Shown here: positions 16,324 through 26,492 of the stretch, in pieces
How positions within the stretch are numbered: the first letter of the stretch is position 1
Layout: the number at the start of each line of letters is the position of its first letter
DNA from: Roseiarcus sp035606915
GTDB lineage: Bacteria; Pseudomonadota; Alphaproteobacteria; Rhizobiales; Beijerinckiaceae
DNA length: 64,000 nt
Reading direction: 5' to 3'
Assembly: GCA_035606915.1 (NCBI GenBank)
Contig: DATNDU010000084.1
Location: 22,759 to 86,758, forward strand
Translations under genes and position numbers: made by a program
The notes under the pieces: generated by a model
Told to the model about the DNA's origin: nothing
Seen by the model: the letters and a program-made list of their open reading frames with translations, nothing else
Databases searched by the model: none

Positions 16324-18984
16324 TCAAGCGCGCTCCAGGCTGCGAGTGACGATGTCGCGCACATCCGCCGACAGCGTCTCGCGGCTGGCGATGCGCGCCA
16401 GCGCCGCCTCGGCGCGGCCGCGCCGCTCGGCCTCCAGCGAGCGCCACGAGCGCAGCGCCGTCAGCAGCCGCGCCGCGATCTGCGGGTTGGGGCCGTCCAG
16501 ATGCAGCACGATGTCAGCAAGGAACTCGTAGCCGGCGCCATCGGCGCGGTTGAACTGCGTCTGGTTGGCGGTGAAACCGCCGACCAGCGCGCGCGTGCGG
16601 TTGGGGTTGGAGAGCGAGAAGGCGTGATGACGCATCAGCGCCTGCACCCGATCGAGCGTTGTCGGCTCGCCGATCTGCGCCTGGAGCGCGAACCATTTGT
16701 CGAGGATCAGCGGCTCGGCGGCATAGACGCGACCGAAATTGTCGAAGGCGTGCTCGCGCGCCGGCCCCGGCAGGATCGACAGCGCCGCGAGCGCGCCGAA
16801 CTTCTCCGTCATGTTCCGCGCTTCGCTATATTGGGCGCCGGCGAGCGCCGCGCCTTCGATGGCGTCGCCGGAAGCGATCATGCCGAGTGCGCCGTTGCGC
16901 AATGCGCGGCGCCCGGCGCTGGCGGGATCGGGGCTGAACGGGCCGGCATTGGCCATGCCGGCGTGCAGCGTTTTCAGCGCGGCGGCGTGGGCGCGCCCAA
17001 GCTGGCCGCGCAGCGTTTCGCGCGCGGCGCGGATCGCGTCGGGATCGACGTCGCGGCCGATCTCGCGCGCGACGTCGGCCTCGCTCGGCGGTTGCAGCGC
17101 CAGCGCGGCGAAGGCGGGATCGATGCGGCCGGCGAGCGCATCCCCAACCACGGAGCCATAAGCCTCGACGAAGGCGGCATCGACGAGCGGCGCGCGGCCG
17201 CCGCGGATCGCGTTCACCGAGCGCTTCAACAGATCGACCGCCAGCGTCTGCAACGCCTGCCAGCGGTTGAACGGGTCGCTGTCGCGACGCAGCAGCCGCA
17301 GGTGATCCGCCTCGCTGAGATCGTCCTCGACATTCACCGGCGCGGAGAAGCCGCGCAGCGCCGACAGCGCCGGCCGGCGCGCCACGTTCTTGAAGGTGAG
17401 CGCGCGCGCCGGCGCTTCGAGCGCGAACACGCCGGCGGCGAGTTCGGCGGCGCTGGCGTCGTCTGAGACCAGCGCAAGGTCGCCGCTTTCGGCATCGACG
17501 AGACCGAGGCGCACGGGGAGGGTCGCCGGCAGCTTCTCCGGTTGGCCCGGCGTCGAGCCCAACGATTGCGCCAACTCGACGCGGAAGGTCTTGGCCGCCT
17601 CGTCATAGTTGGTGGCGATCTTCAAGCGCGGCGTGCCGGCCTGCGCGTACCAACGCTTGAAGATCGTGAGATCGCGGCCGGAGGCGTCGGCAAAACAGGT
17701 GAGGAACTCCTCCACCGTCGCCGCCGTGCCGTCGCAGCGCTCGAAATAAAGGTCCATGCCTGTGCGAAACGCCGCGGCGCCGATCAGCGTCTTCAGCATA
17801 CGGATCACTTCGGCGCCCTTCTGATAGACGGTCGCCGTGTAGAAATTGTTGATCTCGTGATAGACTTCCGGGCGCACGTTATGCGCCAGCGGCCCGGCGT
17901 CCTCGGGGAATTGCGCCGCCCTCAAGGTGCGCACGTCGGCGATGCGCTTGACCGGCGCGGAGCGCTGATCGGCGGAAAAATCCTGATCGCGGAAGACGGT
18001 GAGGCCTTCTTTCAGGCAAAGCTGGAACCAATCGCGGCAGGTGATGCGGTTGCCGGTCCAGTTGTGGAAATATTCGTGCGCGATGACGCCTTCGATGCCG
18101 GCGTAATCATCATCGGTCGCGGTCTCCGCCGAGGCCAGCACATATTTGTCGTTGAAGACGTTGAGGCCCTTGTTCTCCATCGCTCCCATATTGAAATCGG
18201 AGACGGCGACAATGTTGAACACGTCGAGATCGTACTCGCGGCCATAGGTCTTTTCGTCCCAGGCCATGGCGCGCTTCAACGCATCCATCGCGTAAGCCGC
18301 CCGCATCTGCTTGCCGGGCTCGGTATAAACGCCAAGCTCGACCCGCCGGCCGGAGGCGGTGACGAAATGATCGCCCAACCGCGCGAGATCGCCAGCGACC
18401 ACGGCGAACAGATAACAAGGCTTCTTGAACGGATCGACCCAGACGGCGTAGTGGCGCCCCGCCGCCGCCTCGCCGGTTTCAACGAGATTGCCGTTGGCGA
18501 GCAACACCGGCGCCTCGGCCTTGTCCGCCTCCAGCCGCACGCGATAGGTCGACAGCACGTCCGGGCGATCGAGAAAATAGGTGATGCGGCGGAAGCCCTG
18601 GGCCTCGCATTGCGTGCAATAAGCCGAGCCCGAGCGATAGAGCCCCATCAGCTTGGTGTTGGCCGCCGGCGCCAACCGGGTCTCGATGCGCAGCTTGAAG
18701 ACGCCGCGCGGCGGCTGCGGGATCGCCAGTTCCGACGGGCTGACGACGAAGGCGGCGGGATCGAGCGGCTTGCCGTCAAGCGCCACCGAGACCAGCGACA
18801 GTTCGTCGCCGTCGAGCCGCAGCGGCGCGCTCGCCTGCCCGCGCGGGTTCGGCCGCATCGTCAGTTCGGCGACGGCGCGGGTCGCCTCGCCGCTCAGCGA
18901 GATCTCCATCTCGACATGATCGACGAGGAAATCGGGGACGCGGTACTCCGCCAAGCGAACGGGCTGTCCGGCCGGACTGCGCAT
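16324..18984 (-). CDS. pepN: Aminopeptidase N (M1 family)
   Basis: 886 residues, the usual length for proteobacterial PepN. Visible are the exopeptidase motif NMGAMENKGLNVF and the zinc site HEYFHNW (His303 and His307) with the third ligand in LKEGLTVFRDQDFS. The C-terminal ERAP1-like helical domain is complete. The enzyme removes N-terminal residues from peptides in the cytoplasm. It is on the same strand as murI, with a short gap, and may be transcribed with it. About 175 bases without a recognisable gene separate it from the kinase gene start. Confidence 0.96.
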   Translation of the reverse strand: MRSPAGQPVRLAEYRVPDFLVDHVEMEISLSGEATRAVAELTMRPNPRGQASAPLRLDGDELSLVSVALDGKPLDPAAFVVSPSELAIPQPPRGVFKLRIETRLAPAANTKLMGLYRSGSAYCTQCEAQGFRRITYFLDRPDVLSTYRVRLEADKAEAPVLLANGNLVETGEAAAGRHYAVWVDPFKKPCYLFAVVAGDLARLGDHFVTASGRRVELGVYTEPGKQMRAAYAMDALKRAMAWDEKTYGREYDLDVFNIVAVSDFNMGAMENKGLNVFNDKYVLASAETATDDDYAGIEGVIAHEYFHNWTGNRITCRDWFQLCLKEGLTVFRDQDFSADQRSAPVKRIADVRTLRAAQFPEDAGPLAHNVRPEVYHEINNFYTATVYQKGAEVIRMLKTLIGAAAFRTGMDLYFERCDGTAATVEEFLTCFADASGRDLTIFKRWYAQAGTPRLKIATNYDEAAKTFRVELAQSLGSTPGQPEKLPATLPVRLGLVDAESGDLALVSDDASAAELAAGVFALEAPARALTFKNVARRPALSALRGFSAPVNVEDDLSEADHLRLLRRDSDPFNRWQALQTLAVDLLKRSVNAIRGGRAPLVDAAFVEAYGSVVGDALAGRIDPAFAALALQPPSEADVAREIGRDVDPDAIRAARETLRGQLGRAHAAALKTLHAGMANAGPFSPDPASAGRRALRNGALGMIASGDAIEGAALAGAQYSEARNMTEKFGALAALSILPGPAREHAFDNFGRVYAAEPLILDKWFALQAQIGEPTTLDRVQALMRHHAFSLSNPNRTRALVGGFTANQTQFNRADGAGYEFLADIVLHLDGPNPQIAARLLTALRSWRSLEAERRGRAEAALARIASRETLSADVRDIVTRSLERA

Positions 18985-19017
18985 GTGATAATCCCTTCGG
19001 TGCCGGCGCGCGGGCGC

Positions 19018-19827
19018 CTAAGTTGCCGAGCTAATCGTCAGGCCGCGCTCTCGCAAGGCCTTTTGCAGCGGGGCGAACGCCGGGGCGCCGCTGGTGAAGA
19101 TCGCCTGCGACAATCCAGCGCGCCGCCGCGATCCCACCGGCCCGGCGAGCGCATCCACCCGCCGCGCGATCGCCGGCCCGGGGTCGACAAGCTCGGCCGG
19201 CCATGGCGCGACGGCGCGGATGCGCTCGGCGAGCAGCGGGAAATGCGTGCAGGCAAGCACGATCTCGTCGGTGCGCCGGCCGTCGCGCTCGACATAGCCC
19301 GGCGCGATCTCGGCGGCGATCTCAGCGTCCGTCACCGTTTCGCAGCGCAACGCCCGCTCGGCGAGCCCGGCGAGGCGGCGCGAGCCGACCAGCGTCACCT
19401 CGCAATCGCCGGCAAATTCCCGAATCAGCCCGCGCGTGTAATCGCGCGCCACCGTCCCCGGCGTCGCCAGCACGCTGACCAGCCGCGAGCGCGAGGCGAG
19501 CGCCGCCGGTTTGATCGCCGGCACCGTGCCGACGAACGCCAGATCCGGGAAGCGCGCGCGCAACGGGCCGAGCACCAGGGTCGAGGCGGTATTGCAGGCG
19601 ACGACGACGAGATCGGGCGCATGGGCCGCCACCAATTCGCCCATCAGCGAGACGACGCGCTCGACCAGCGCCGCCTCCGAAAGCTCGCCATAGGGAAAGA
19701 ACGCGTCATCGGCGACGTAAGTCAGTTCCGCGTCCGGCCGCGCGGCTGATATCGGCGCAAACACGGTGAGCCCGCCGAGCCCGGAATCGAAAACCAGAAT
19801 GCGTGGCGCGTCGGAATCAATGCTCAT
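19018..19827 (-). CDS. murI: Glutamate racemase
   Basis: 269 residues. The two-cysteine active site is readable: FDSGLGGLTV near residue 14, VVACNTAS with the first catalytic Cys, and LACTHFPLL with the second. YVADDAFFPYGELSE matches the substrate loop. The enzyme makes D-glutamate for peptidoglycan in the cytoplasm. Its ATG overlaps the stop of the upstream pseudo-protease gene (ATGA), so translation is likely coupled. Confidence 0.95.
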   Translation of the reverse strand: MSIDSDAPRILVFDSGLGGLTVFAPISAARPDAELTYVADDAFFPYGELSEAALVERVVSLMGELVAAHAPDLVVVACNTASTLVLGPLRARFPDLAFVGTVPAIKPAALASRSRLVSVLATPGTVARDYTRGLIREFAGDCEVTLVGSRRLAGLAERALRCETVTDAEIAAEIAPGYVERDGRRTDEIVLACTHFPLLAERIRAVAPWPAELVDPGPAIARRVDALAGPVGSRRRAGLSQAIFTSGAPAFAPLQKALRERGLTISSAT

Positions 19828-21140
19828 AGCGCGCAGAATACGCCAAGGATGGCGTGGCGCCTAAGCTTTGCGATCTCCGCCGCCGTGAGGCTCGCCGCCG
19901 TCGCCTCGCTGGCCGCGCCGCCCGGCGCCCCGAGCGCGGCGGCCGGGATAATCGCGTGCGGCGCCGCGAGCGCCACGCCGGCGCGCTGCGGCGACGCCTC
20001 GACCCGCGCCACAAAGCCAGCGAGCCGGCCCTGACGGTCAAACAACGGCGCACCCGAAGCGGCAGGCGCGAAGGCCCCGATCACTTTGCCGCCTGCCCCC
20101 GGCGCGGCGCGCGCCAGCGACACCGCCAGCACCGGCCTCGGCGCGCCGCCGCGCAGGCTCAGCGCCACCAGTTCGCCCTCGATCGGCGCCAGCGGCGGCG
20201 CCGACGCCCCGGCGCCGAAATCGCCGCCGAGGCGGGCCAGCGGCCCCGCGCCGGGAAGCCACCGCGCCGGCTTGCCGGCGATGCTCGGCGCCTTGCACGC
20301 AGTTGCATCGAGCGCCGTCACCGCGACCCCCGGCGCGACGACGAGCGCCGTCGCCATCAACCTCGGCGGCTCGGGCGTGGGGGTGGGCGTCGGCGCGGCG
20401 GCGGGGAACGGGTCGAACGTGTTGGCGATCGCCAGCGCCACCGGGTCGAGCGCCTTCGCCCGTCGCTTCGGATAGACGAAGGCGAAGCCGCGCAATTTGT
20501 CGTCGCTGGCGGCGTAGCGGCGATAGAACTTGTCGTCGCCCTCCTCGCCGGCGGTGACGAAGAAAGCGCCGGGTTTCAGATATTTATACGTCACCTTGCG
20601 GGGGCCGGCATCGACGCTGAGCGCCTTGTAGAGCGCGGCGAGTTCGCCCTTGGTCTCTTTCAGGTAGAGGCCGACGGTCCCGTCTTTGCTCAACAATGAC
20701 GCCGTTGCCGGCCCGCCGCCGCGCTTCTCCAGCAGCTTCAACGGCGCGCCGATGCGCACCCCGGTCGCGGCGTCGTCGATGAGGCGGAAGCCGATAGCGG
20801 CTTTCGCTTTGGCCGCGCCAGCCTTCAGCGCCGCCAGCGCCTTGGCGGTGATAATCCCATCGCCTTGGCCGTCAAGGCTGCGCTGATAGGCGCTCAAGGC
20901 CTCGACGGTGCGCTTGCCGAAGGCGCCGTCGTCGACGCCATTGTAAAAGCCCAGCCAGCCGAGCGCCTCCTGCGCCGCCTTGCGGTCGGCCTCGGCAAGC
21001 ACCAGGAAGGCGCGCGCCTGCGGCGTCGCTTGCGCCGCCTTGCCGGCCGGCGTCGCGACGGCGACGGGCGGCTTGGTTTCGACCGCGCGCGCCGGCAGCG
21101 TCGCCGCGAGCAGAGCGACAAAAATGCGCGTCATCTGCAT
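19824..21140 (-). CDS. Exported peptidoglycan-binding / trypsin-like pseudo-protease
   Basis: About 438 residues from the ATG at 21140. A signal peptide (MTRIFVALLAATLPARA) comes first. A PG-binding helical unit follows (EALGWLGFYNGVDDGAFGKRTVEALSAYQRSL), then a middle domain with FFVTAGEEGDDKFYRRYAASDDKLRGF, and a PT-rich linker. The C-terminal trypsin-like fold keeps the serine region (ASGAPLFDRQGRLAGFV), but where a catalytic His would be expected it reads TALDATAC. It is therefore probably not an active protease. It overlaps murI by four bases, which suggests a cell-wall role. Starts at 21203 or 21179 are alternatives but lack ribosome sites. Confidence 0.65.
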   Translation of the reverse strand: MQMTRIFVALLAATLPARAVETKPPVAVATPAGKAAQATPQARAFLVLAEADRKAAQEALGWLGFYNGVDDGAFGKRTVEALSAYQRSLDGQGDGIITAKALAALKAGAAKAKAAIGFRLIDDAATGVRIGAPLKLLEKRGGGPATASLLSKDGTVGLYLKETKGELAALYKALSVDAGPRKVTYKYLKPGAFFVTAGEEGDDKFYRRYAASDDKLRGFAFVYPKRRAKALDPVALAIANTFDPFPAAAPTPTPTPEPPRLMATALVVAPGVAVTALDATACKAPSIAGKPARWLPGAGPLARLGGDFGAGASAPPLAPIEGELVALSLRGGAPRPVLAVSLARAAPGAGGKVIGAFAPAASGAPLFDRQGRLAGFVARVEASPQRAGVALAAPHAIIPAAALGAPGGAASEATAASLTAAEIAKLRRHAILGVFCAL

Positions 21141-21251
21141 TTTCTGCAACGCAAGCCTCCCCAGCGCCGAGCGCGGCATGATAACATCACACACAAGACT
21201 CATGCGTCGGCGGCGAATTTAGAGCAAGCCCCGCACGCCCGGAGGGGAAAC

Positions 21252-24200
21252 ATGACGAAAATGCTTCGCCTGGCGCTGACGCTGCTGTTTGTCGCCGCCT
21301 CGCTTAGGGCCTTCGCCAGCGCACCGAAGCCGTTCGCGCGCGAGGACATCGCCAGCGACGTCGTGCGCCTCACCGAGACCCTGCGCAAACAAACTATCGG
21401 CATCGGGGCGGCGCTGAAGGACCGCAGCGGCGATCAACTGCTGCAAGCGGCCTCCGCCGCTGCCGCCTCCTCCGATTATAAGACCGCCGCGCAAGACATC
21501 GCCGGAGCCATTGCCGCCACGCCGAAGGACGCGACGGCGTGGCTGGCGCTCGCAAGGCTCGGCCAGGCCGCCGACGACGCCAAGGCGGAAGGCCGCTACG
21601 AACTCCTCACCCACGCGACGACCGCCGCCTACGCCGCCTATCAATACGCCAAGGGCGCGCCAGCGCAGGCCGAAGCGCTGGCGACGCTCGGCAATCTGGA
21701 GGCGCGCAACGAATCCTGGCGCATCGCGCTTGACGCCTATCACGCCAGCCTCGCGCGCAAGGACGATCCCGACGTGCGCGCCACTTATGAGGATCTGCGC
21801 GAGAAACACGGCTTCCGCATCCTCGATTACAAGGTCGACAACGAGGCCGCCAATCCCCGCGTCTGCTTCAATTTCTCCGATCCGCTGCAGCGCAAGATCG
21901 ATTTCAGCCCCTATGTCGCCGTCGCCGGCGCGACCAACGCGGCGATCTCCAACGAGGATCAGCAACTCTGCGTCGAGGGCCTCAAACATGGCGAACGCTA
22001 TGCCGTCGTGCTGCGCCAGGGCCTGCCGTCAACCGTCGGCGAAAGCCTGTTGAAGGACGCCGACTACGAGATTTATGTCAAGGACCGTTCACCGCAGGCG
22101 CATTTCGTCGGCCGCGCCTACGTGCTGCCGCGCCTGGGCCAGCTCGGCGCGCCGCTGACGACGGTCAACACCGCGAAAGTCTCGGTTGACGTCTACCGCG
22201 TCGGCGACCGCAATCTGCTGGCTGAGATCGCCGGCGACGATTTCCTGAAGCCGATTTCGTCGGCGCGCGCCGCGGCCATCGAGCAGCAGGACGGCGCCAA
22301 GGTGTGGAGCGGCGCGATGGACGTCGCCTCCGAGCTTAACAAGGACGTCGTCACCGATTTTCCCCTCAACGCCGCCATCGGCAAGTTGCAGCCTGGGCTC
22401 TATCTCGTCACCGCCAAGCCGTGGACGCCGCCAAAGCCCATCGGCGCCGAGGAGGACAGCGTCGATCAACTCGCCACGCAATGGATGGTGATCTCCGATC
22501 TCGGCCTCACCGCGCTCTCCGGCGCTGACGGCGTGCATGCCATCGTGCGTTCGCTCAGCACCGCCGCGCCGCTCGCCGGCGTGGCGCTGCGGCTGCTGGC
22601 GCGCAACAATGAAGTGCTGGCGACCAAGACAACCGATGCCGAAGGGCGCGTCGATTTCGACCCCGGCCTGTCGCGCGGCGTCGGCGGCCTCGCGCCGGCT
22701 TTGTTGGTGGCGACGCTGGCCGACGACTACGGCTTCCTCAATCTGACGCAAGCCGCCTTCGATCTCACCGATCGCGGCGTCGCCGGCCGCGACGCGCCGG
22801 GGCCGCTCGACGCCTTCCTCTACACCGAGCGCGGCGTCTATCGCTCCGGCGAGACGGTCTATGTCGCGGCGCTGCTGCGCGACGCCAAAGGCGCCGCCAA
22901 ACCGGGTCTGGCGCTGACGCTGATTGTCAAACGCCCTGACGGTGTCGAATACAAGCGCGCCACGATTGCCGACCAGGGCCTCGGCGGCCGCTCGCTCGCC
23001 CTGCCGCTCGCTGTCGGCGCCATGGCCGGCACGTGGTCGATTGACGCCTATGCCGACCCCAAGGCGCCGGCGATCGGCCACGCGCAATTCCTGCTGGAAG
23101 ATTACGTGCCGGAGCGGCTCGATTATCAACTAAAAGCCGGCGTCGCCTTCGCCGTCTCCGGCGAGCCGATCCCGATCTCGCTCGACGCCCGCTTTCTCTA
23201 TGGCGCGCCGGCGGCCGGGCTCGACGTCACCGGCGCGATCCGCCTGAAGGCCGTCGATGGCTCGCAGCTTCCCGGCCATCCCGGCTACGTCGCCGGGTTG
23301 GTTGACGAGACGTTCGATCCCATCGAGGTGCAGTTCCCCGAGAAACGGCAAACCGACGATAAAGGCCACGCCGATCTCTCCATCGAGCTGCCGGAGAGCG
23401 ACGCCGTGAAGCCGCTGGAGGCGCGCGTCATCGTCGATGTCGCGGAATCCGGCGGCCGCACGGTCGAGCGCACACTGACGCTGCCGGTGCGCTCGAAGGC
23501 GGTGATGATCGGCGTCAAGAAAGACTTCGGCGACGATCTTTCGAGCGGCGAGAGCGCGCGCTTCGAGGCCATCGCCGTCGCCCCGGACGGCGCCAGTCTC
23601 CCGCGCAAGGGCGTCACTTGGTCGCTTTATAAGCTCAGCAACGACTATCAGTGGTTCAACGTCGACGGGCGCTGGAACTTCGAGCCGGTCAAATCGTCGC
23701 GCAAGCTGGCGGACGGGACGTTCGATATCAACGGTGGCGCGCCAGCCAGGTTCTCCGCCATCGTCGGCTGGGGCCAGCATCGCCTCGACGTCAAATCCGC
23801 CGAGGGCGAGATCACCAGCTTCACCTTCGACGTCGGTTGGTCGGGCACGGCGAGCGCCGATACGCCCGACAACGCCGTGGTAACGCTCGACAAAGACAAT
23901 TACGCCCCGGGCGAGAGCGCAAAGCTCAACATTACCTCGCGCTTCGCCGGCAAGGCGACGATCGCGCTCGTCGGCGTCAAGCTGGAGCAGATGATCGACA
24001 TCGACCTGCACGAAGGCGAAAATGTCGTGCCGTTCACTGTCGGCGGCGATTGGGGCGCCGGCGCCTATGCGGTGGCGATCACTCAGCGCCCGCTCGATGT
24101 CAAACAGAAGCGCATGCCGGCGCGCGCCATGGGCGTCGCCTGGTTCAGTATCGACGAGGCCGCGCACAAGCTCGCCGTTTCAATCAACGCACCGCCAAAG

Positions 24201-26492
24201 ACTCGCCCGCGCGAGAGCGTGCGCATACCCATCGTGCTCGCCGGCCTCAGCGCCGGCGAGGAGGCGCGCGTCACCGTCGCTGCCGTCGATATCGGCATTC
24301 TGAATCTCACGCATTATCAGACGCCAGACCCGAGCAGCTATTTCTTCGGCCAACGCAAGCTGGCGCTCGATGTCCGCGATCTCTACGGCTTCCTGATCGA
24401 CGGCATGCAGGGCGTCGCCGGCGCGCTGCATGTCGGCGGCGACGGCGGCGGCTCGCTCGAAGGCAACTTGCCGACGCAGGCGCCGCTGGCGCTGTTCTCC
24501 GGCGTCGTCAGGGTTGGCGCCGACGGCAAGGCCGAGATTCCCTTCGACCTGCCGTCGTTCAACGGCGCCGTGCGCATCACCGCCGTCGCCTGGACGGGCG
24601 CCAAGGTTGGCGCGGCCTCCGCCGATATGATCGTGCGCGATCCCGTCGTCGTCACCGCCAGCCTGCCGCGCTTCCTCAACATTGGCGATCGCTCGCGCTT
24701 GCAGTTCGACATCGATAATGTCGAGGGCGAGGCCGGCGACTACCGGCTGTCGCTCGACATCCACGGCCCCGTCGCCGCCGCGGCCGACGCGCTGACGCGC
24801 ACAATCAAGCTCGCCGCGCATCAAAAATCCAAGGTGACGATCCCCATCGAGGCCAATGGCGTCGGGACCGCCGCGCTCGACCTCGACGTCACCGGCCCCG
24901 GCTTTTCCGCCCCGCAAAGCTTCGCGCTCGGCGTCACCGCGGGCGCGCCCGACATTTACGCGCGCAGCTTCACCGATCTTGCGCCCGGTCAAACAACCAG
25001 GATAGACGACACTTCGCTGAAGGACTTCGTCCCCGGCACCGGATCGCTTTCGCTCTCCGTTTCGCCCTTCGGCGCCATCGACGCGCCGGCGGTTTTGCAG
25101 GCGCTCGAACGCTATCCCTATGGCTGCTCCGAGCAGGTGGTGAGTCGCGCCATGCCGCTGCTTTACGCCAACAAGCTCGCCAGCGCCGAACATCTGGCGA
25201 TCGATCCTGATCTCGACGGCCGCATCAAAGCGGCGATCGACAAACAAATGACGCGCCAGAGCACGAATGGCGCCTTTGGCCTGTGGTCGGCGGACACGGA
25301 GGGCGACGACCTTTGGTTGGATGCCTTCGTCGCCGACTTCCTCACCAGGGCGCGCGAGCGCGGCTTTGCCGTGCCGCAACTCGGCTTCGACAACGCGCTC
25401 GACCACCTGCGCAACACCGCCGTCAACGCCAGCGATCCCGGCGACGGCGCGGCGGTCGCCTATGCGCTCTACGTGCTGGCGCGCAACGGCCGGCCGGTGA
25501 TTGGCGATCTTCGCTATCTCGTCGGCGCCAAGCTCGATACGTTCAAGACGCCGATGGCGCGCGCGCAGCTTGGCGCGGCGCTGGCGATGCTCGGCGACCG
25601 CGCCCGCGCCGGCCGCGCATTTGACGCCGCGTTGACGATGCTGGAGACGCAGCAGGCAAGCCTGCTGTCGCGGCCCGACTATGGCTCGAAATTGCGCGAC
25701 GCGGCCGCCGTGCTCGCCTTGCTCGCCGAGTCCCGCCTTGACGCGGACGACGCCCCGCCGGACGGTCTGGCGCGCGCCAGCGCCGTTCTCGACGCCGCCC
25801 GCGACGCTACCGACTATGTCTCGACGCAGGAAAACAATTGGTTGGCGCTGGCGGCCGAGGCGCTGGCCGAGCGCCAACCGAAGGACACGATCACAATCGA
25901 CGGCAAGCCCGTCGCCGGCGCGCTCTATCGCCGCTGGCAGGCGTTCTCCGTCGGCGCGGAACTCGCAACCATCGGCAACAACGGCGACACGCCGCTGAAA
26001 CTGGTGACGACGATTTCCGGCGCGCCGCTCGCGCCCGAGCCCGCCGCCGCGCATGGCTATGAGATCGCGCGCTCGTTCTACACGCTCGACGGCAAACCGG
26101 CCGACATCAACAGCCTAACGCAGAACCAGCGTATCGTCGTCGTGCTGAGGATTACCGAGGCGGCTGCCCAATACGCCAAGCTGCTGGTGGTCGACCCGCT
26201 GCCCGCCGGGCTGGAGATCGACAATCCGGCGCTGTTCGATTCCGGCTCCACCGCGGCGTTCGGCTGGTTGAAGCGCGACATCGAGCCCGTGCATGTCGAA
26301 TATCGCGACGACCGCTTCGTCGCCGCCATCGACCGCGAGGTCGGCCAATCCGCCTTCTTCTCGCTCGCCTATATCGTGCGCGCGACGACGCCGGGCCACT
26401 ACGTCTATCCCGCAGCGACGGCGCAGGATATGTATCGGCCGTCGCGCTTCGGCCGCACCGCGTTTGGCGAAGTCGAGGTCAAGGCAAGGTGA
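21252..26492 (+). CDS. yfhM: Alpha-2-macroglobulin family protein with thioester motif
   Basis: 1746 residues with a clear GGAGGGGAAA ribosome site. A signal peptide (to about residue 24, no lipobox recognised) is followed by an alpha-helical TPR-like N-terminal section, MG-type beta domains (FLYTERGVYRSGETVYVAALLRD is the typical MG3 entry), a bait-like stretch and the thioester domain. The thioester motif YPYGCSEQ (Cys1292) is intact, followed by the alpha-alpha toroid. Bacterial A2Ms are periplasmic protease traps. They are thought to protect the cell and are usually paired with PBP1C. Here the partner gene follows with a GTGA overlap but is interrupted. Confidence 0.92.
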   Translation: MTKMLRLALTLLFVAASLRAFASAPKPFAREDIASDVVRLTETLRKQTIGIGAALKDRSGDQLLQAASAAAASSDYKTAAQDIAGAIAATPKDATAWLALARLGQAADDAKAEGRYELLTHATTAAYAAYQYAKGAPAQAEALATLGNLEARNESWRIALDAYHASLARKDDPDVRATYEDLREKHGFRILDYKVDNEAANPRVCFNFSDPLQRKIDFSPYVAVAGATNAAISNEDQQLCVEGLKHGERYAVVLRQGLPSTVGESLLKDADYEIYVKDRSPQAHFVGRAYVLPRLGQLGAPLTTVNTAKVSVDVYRVGDRNLLAEIAGDDFLKPISSARAAAIEQQDGAKVWSGAMDVASELNKDVVTDFPLNAAIGKLQPGLYLVTAKPWTPPKPIGAEEDSVDQLATQWMVISDLGLTALSGADGVHAIVRSLSTAAPLAGVALRLLARNNEVLATKTTDAEGRVDFDPGLSRGVGGLAPALLVATLADDYGFLNLTQAAFDLTDRGVAGRDAPGPLDAFLYTERGVYRSGETVYVAALLRDAKGAAKPGLALTLIVKRPDGVEYKRATIADQGLGGRSLALPLAVGAMAGTWSIDAYADPKAPAIGHAQFLLEDYVPERLDYQLKAGVAFAVSGEPIPISLDARFLYGAPAAGLDVTGAIRLKAVDGSQLPGHPGYVAGLVDETFDPIEVQFPEKRQTDDKGHADLSIELPESDAVKPLEARVIVDVAESGGRTVERTLTLPVRSKAVMIGVKKDFGDDLSSGESARFEAIAVAPDGASLPRKGVTWSLYKLSNDYQWFNVDGRWNFEPVKSSRKLADGTFDINGGAPARFSAIVGWGQHRLDVKSAEGEITSFTFDVGWSGTASADTPDNAVVTLDKDNYAPGESAKLNITSRFAGKATIALVGVKLEQMIDIDLHEGENVVPFTVGGDWGAGAYAVAITQRPLDVKQKRMPARAMGVAWFSIDEAAHKLAVSINAPPKTRPRESVRIPIVLAGLSAGEEARVTVAAVDIGILNLTHYQTPDPSSYFFGQRKLALDVRDLYGFLIDGMQGVAGALHVGGDGGGSLEGNLPTQAPLALFSGVVRVGADGKAEIPFDLPSFNGAVRITAVAWTGAKVGAASADMIVRDPVVVTASLPRFLNIGDRSRLQFDIDNVEGEAGDYRLSLDIHGPVAAAADALTRTIKLAAHQKSKVTIPIEANGVGTAALDLDVTGPGFSAPQSFALGVTAGAPDIYARSFTDLAPGQTTRIDDTSLKDFVPGTGSLSLSVSPFGAIDAPAVLQALERYPYGCSEQVVSRAMPLLYANKLASAEHLAIDPDLDGRIKAAIDKQMTRQSTNGAFGLWSADTEGDDLWLDAFVADFLTRARERGFAVPQLGFDNALDHLRNTAVNASDPGDGAAVAYALYVLARNGRPVIGDLRYLVGAKLDTFKTPMARAQLGAALAMLGDRARAGRAFDAALTMLETQQASLLSRPDYGSKLRDAAAVLALLAESRLDADDAPPDGLARASAVLDAARDATDYVSTQENNWLALAAEALAERQPKDTITIDGKPVAGALYRRWQAFSVGAELATIGNNGDTPLKLVTTISGAPLAPEPAAAHGYEIARSFYTLDGKPADINSLTQNQRIVVVLRITEAAAQYAKLLVVDPLPAGLEIDNPALFDSGSTAAFGWLKRDIEPVHVEYRDDRFVAAIDREVGQSAFFSLAYIVRATTPGHYVYPAATAQDMYRPSRFGRTAFGEVEVKAR

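Noticed and set aside
17542..19749. 735-codon rightward frame opposite pepN and murI
   Set aside because: It crosses two recognised genes in antisense and has no domain or ribosome site.
24180..26054. 624-codon leftward frame opposite the alpha-2-macroglobulin gene
   Set aside because: Shadow of a well-supported gene; composition is Arg/Gly-rich and without motifs.
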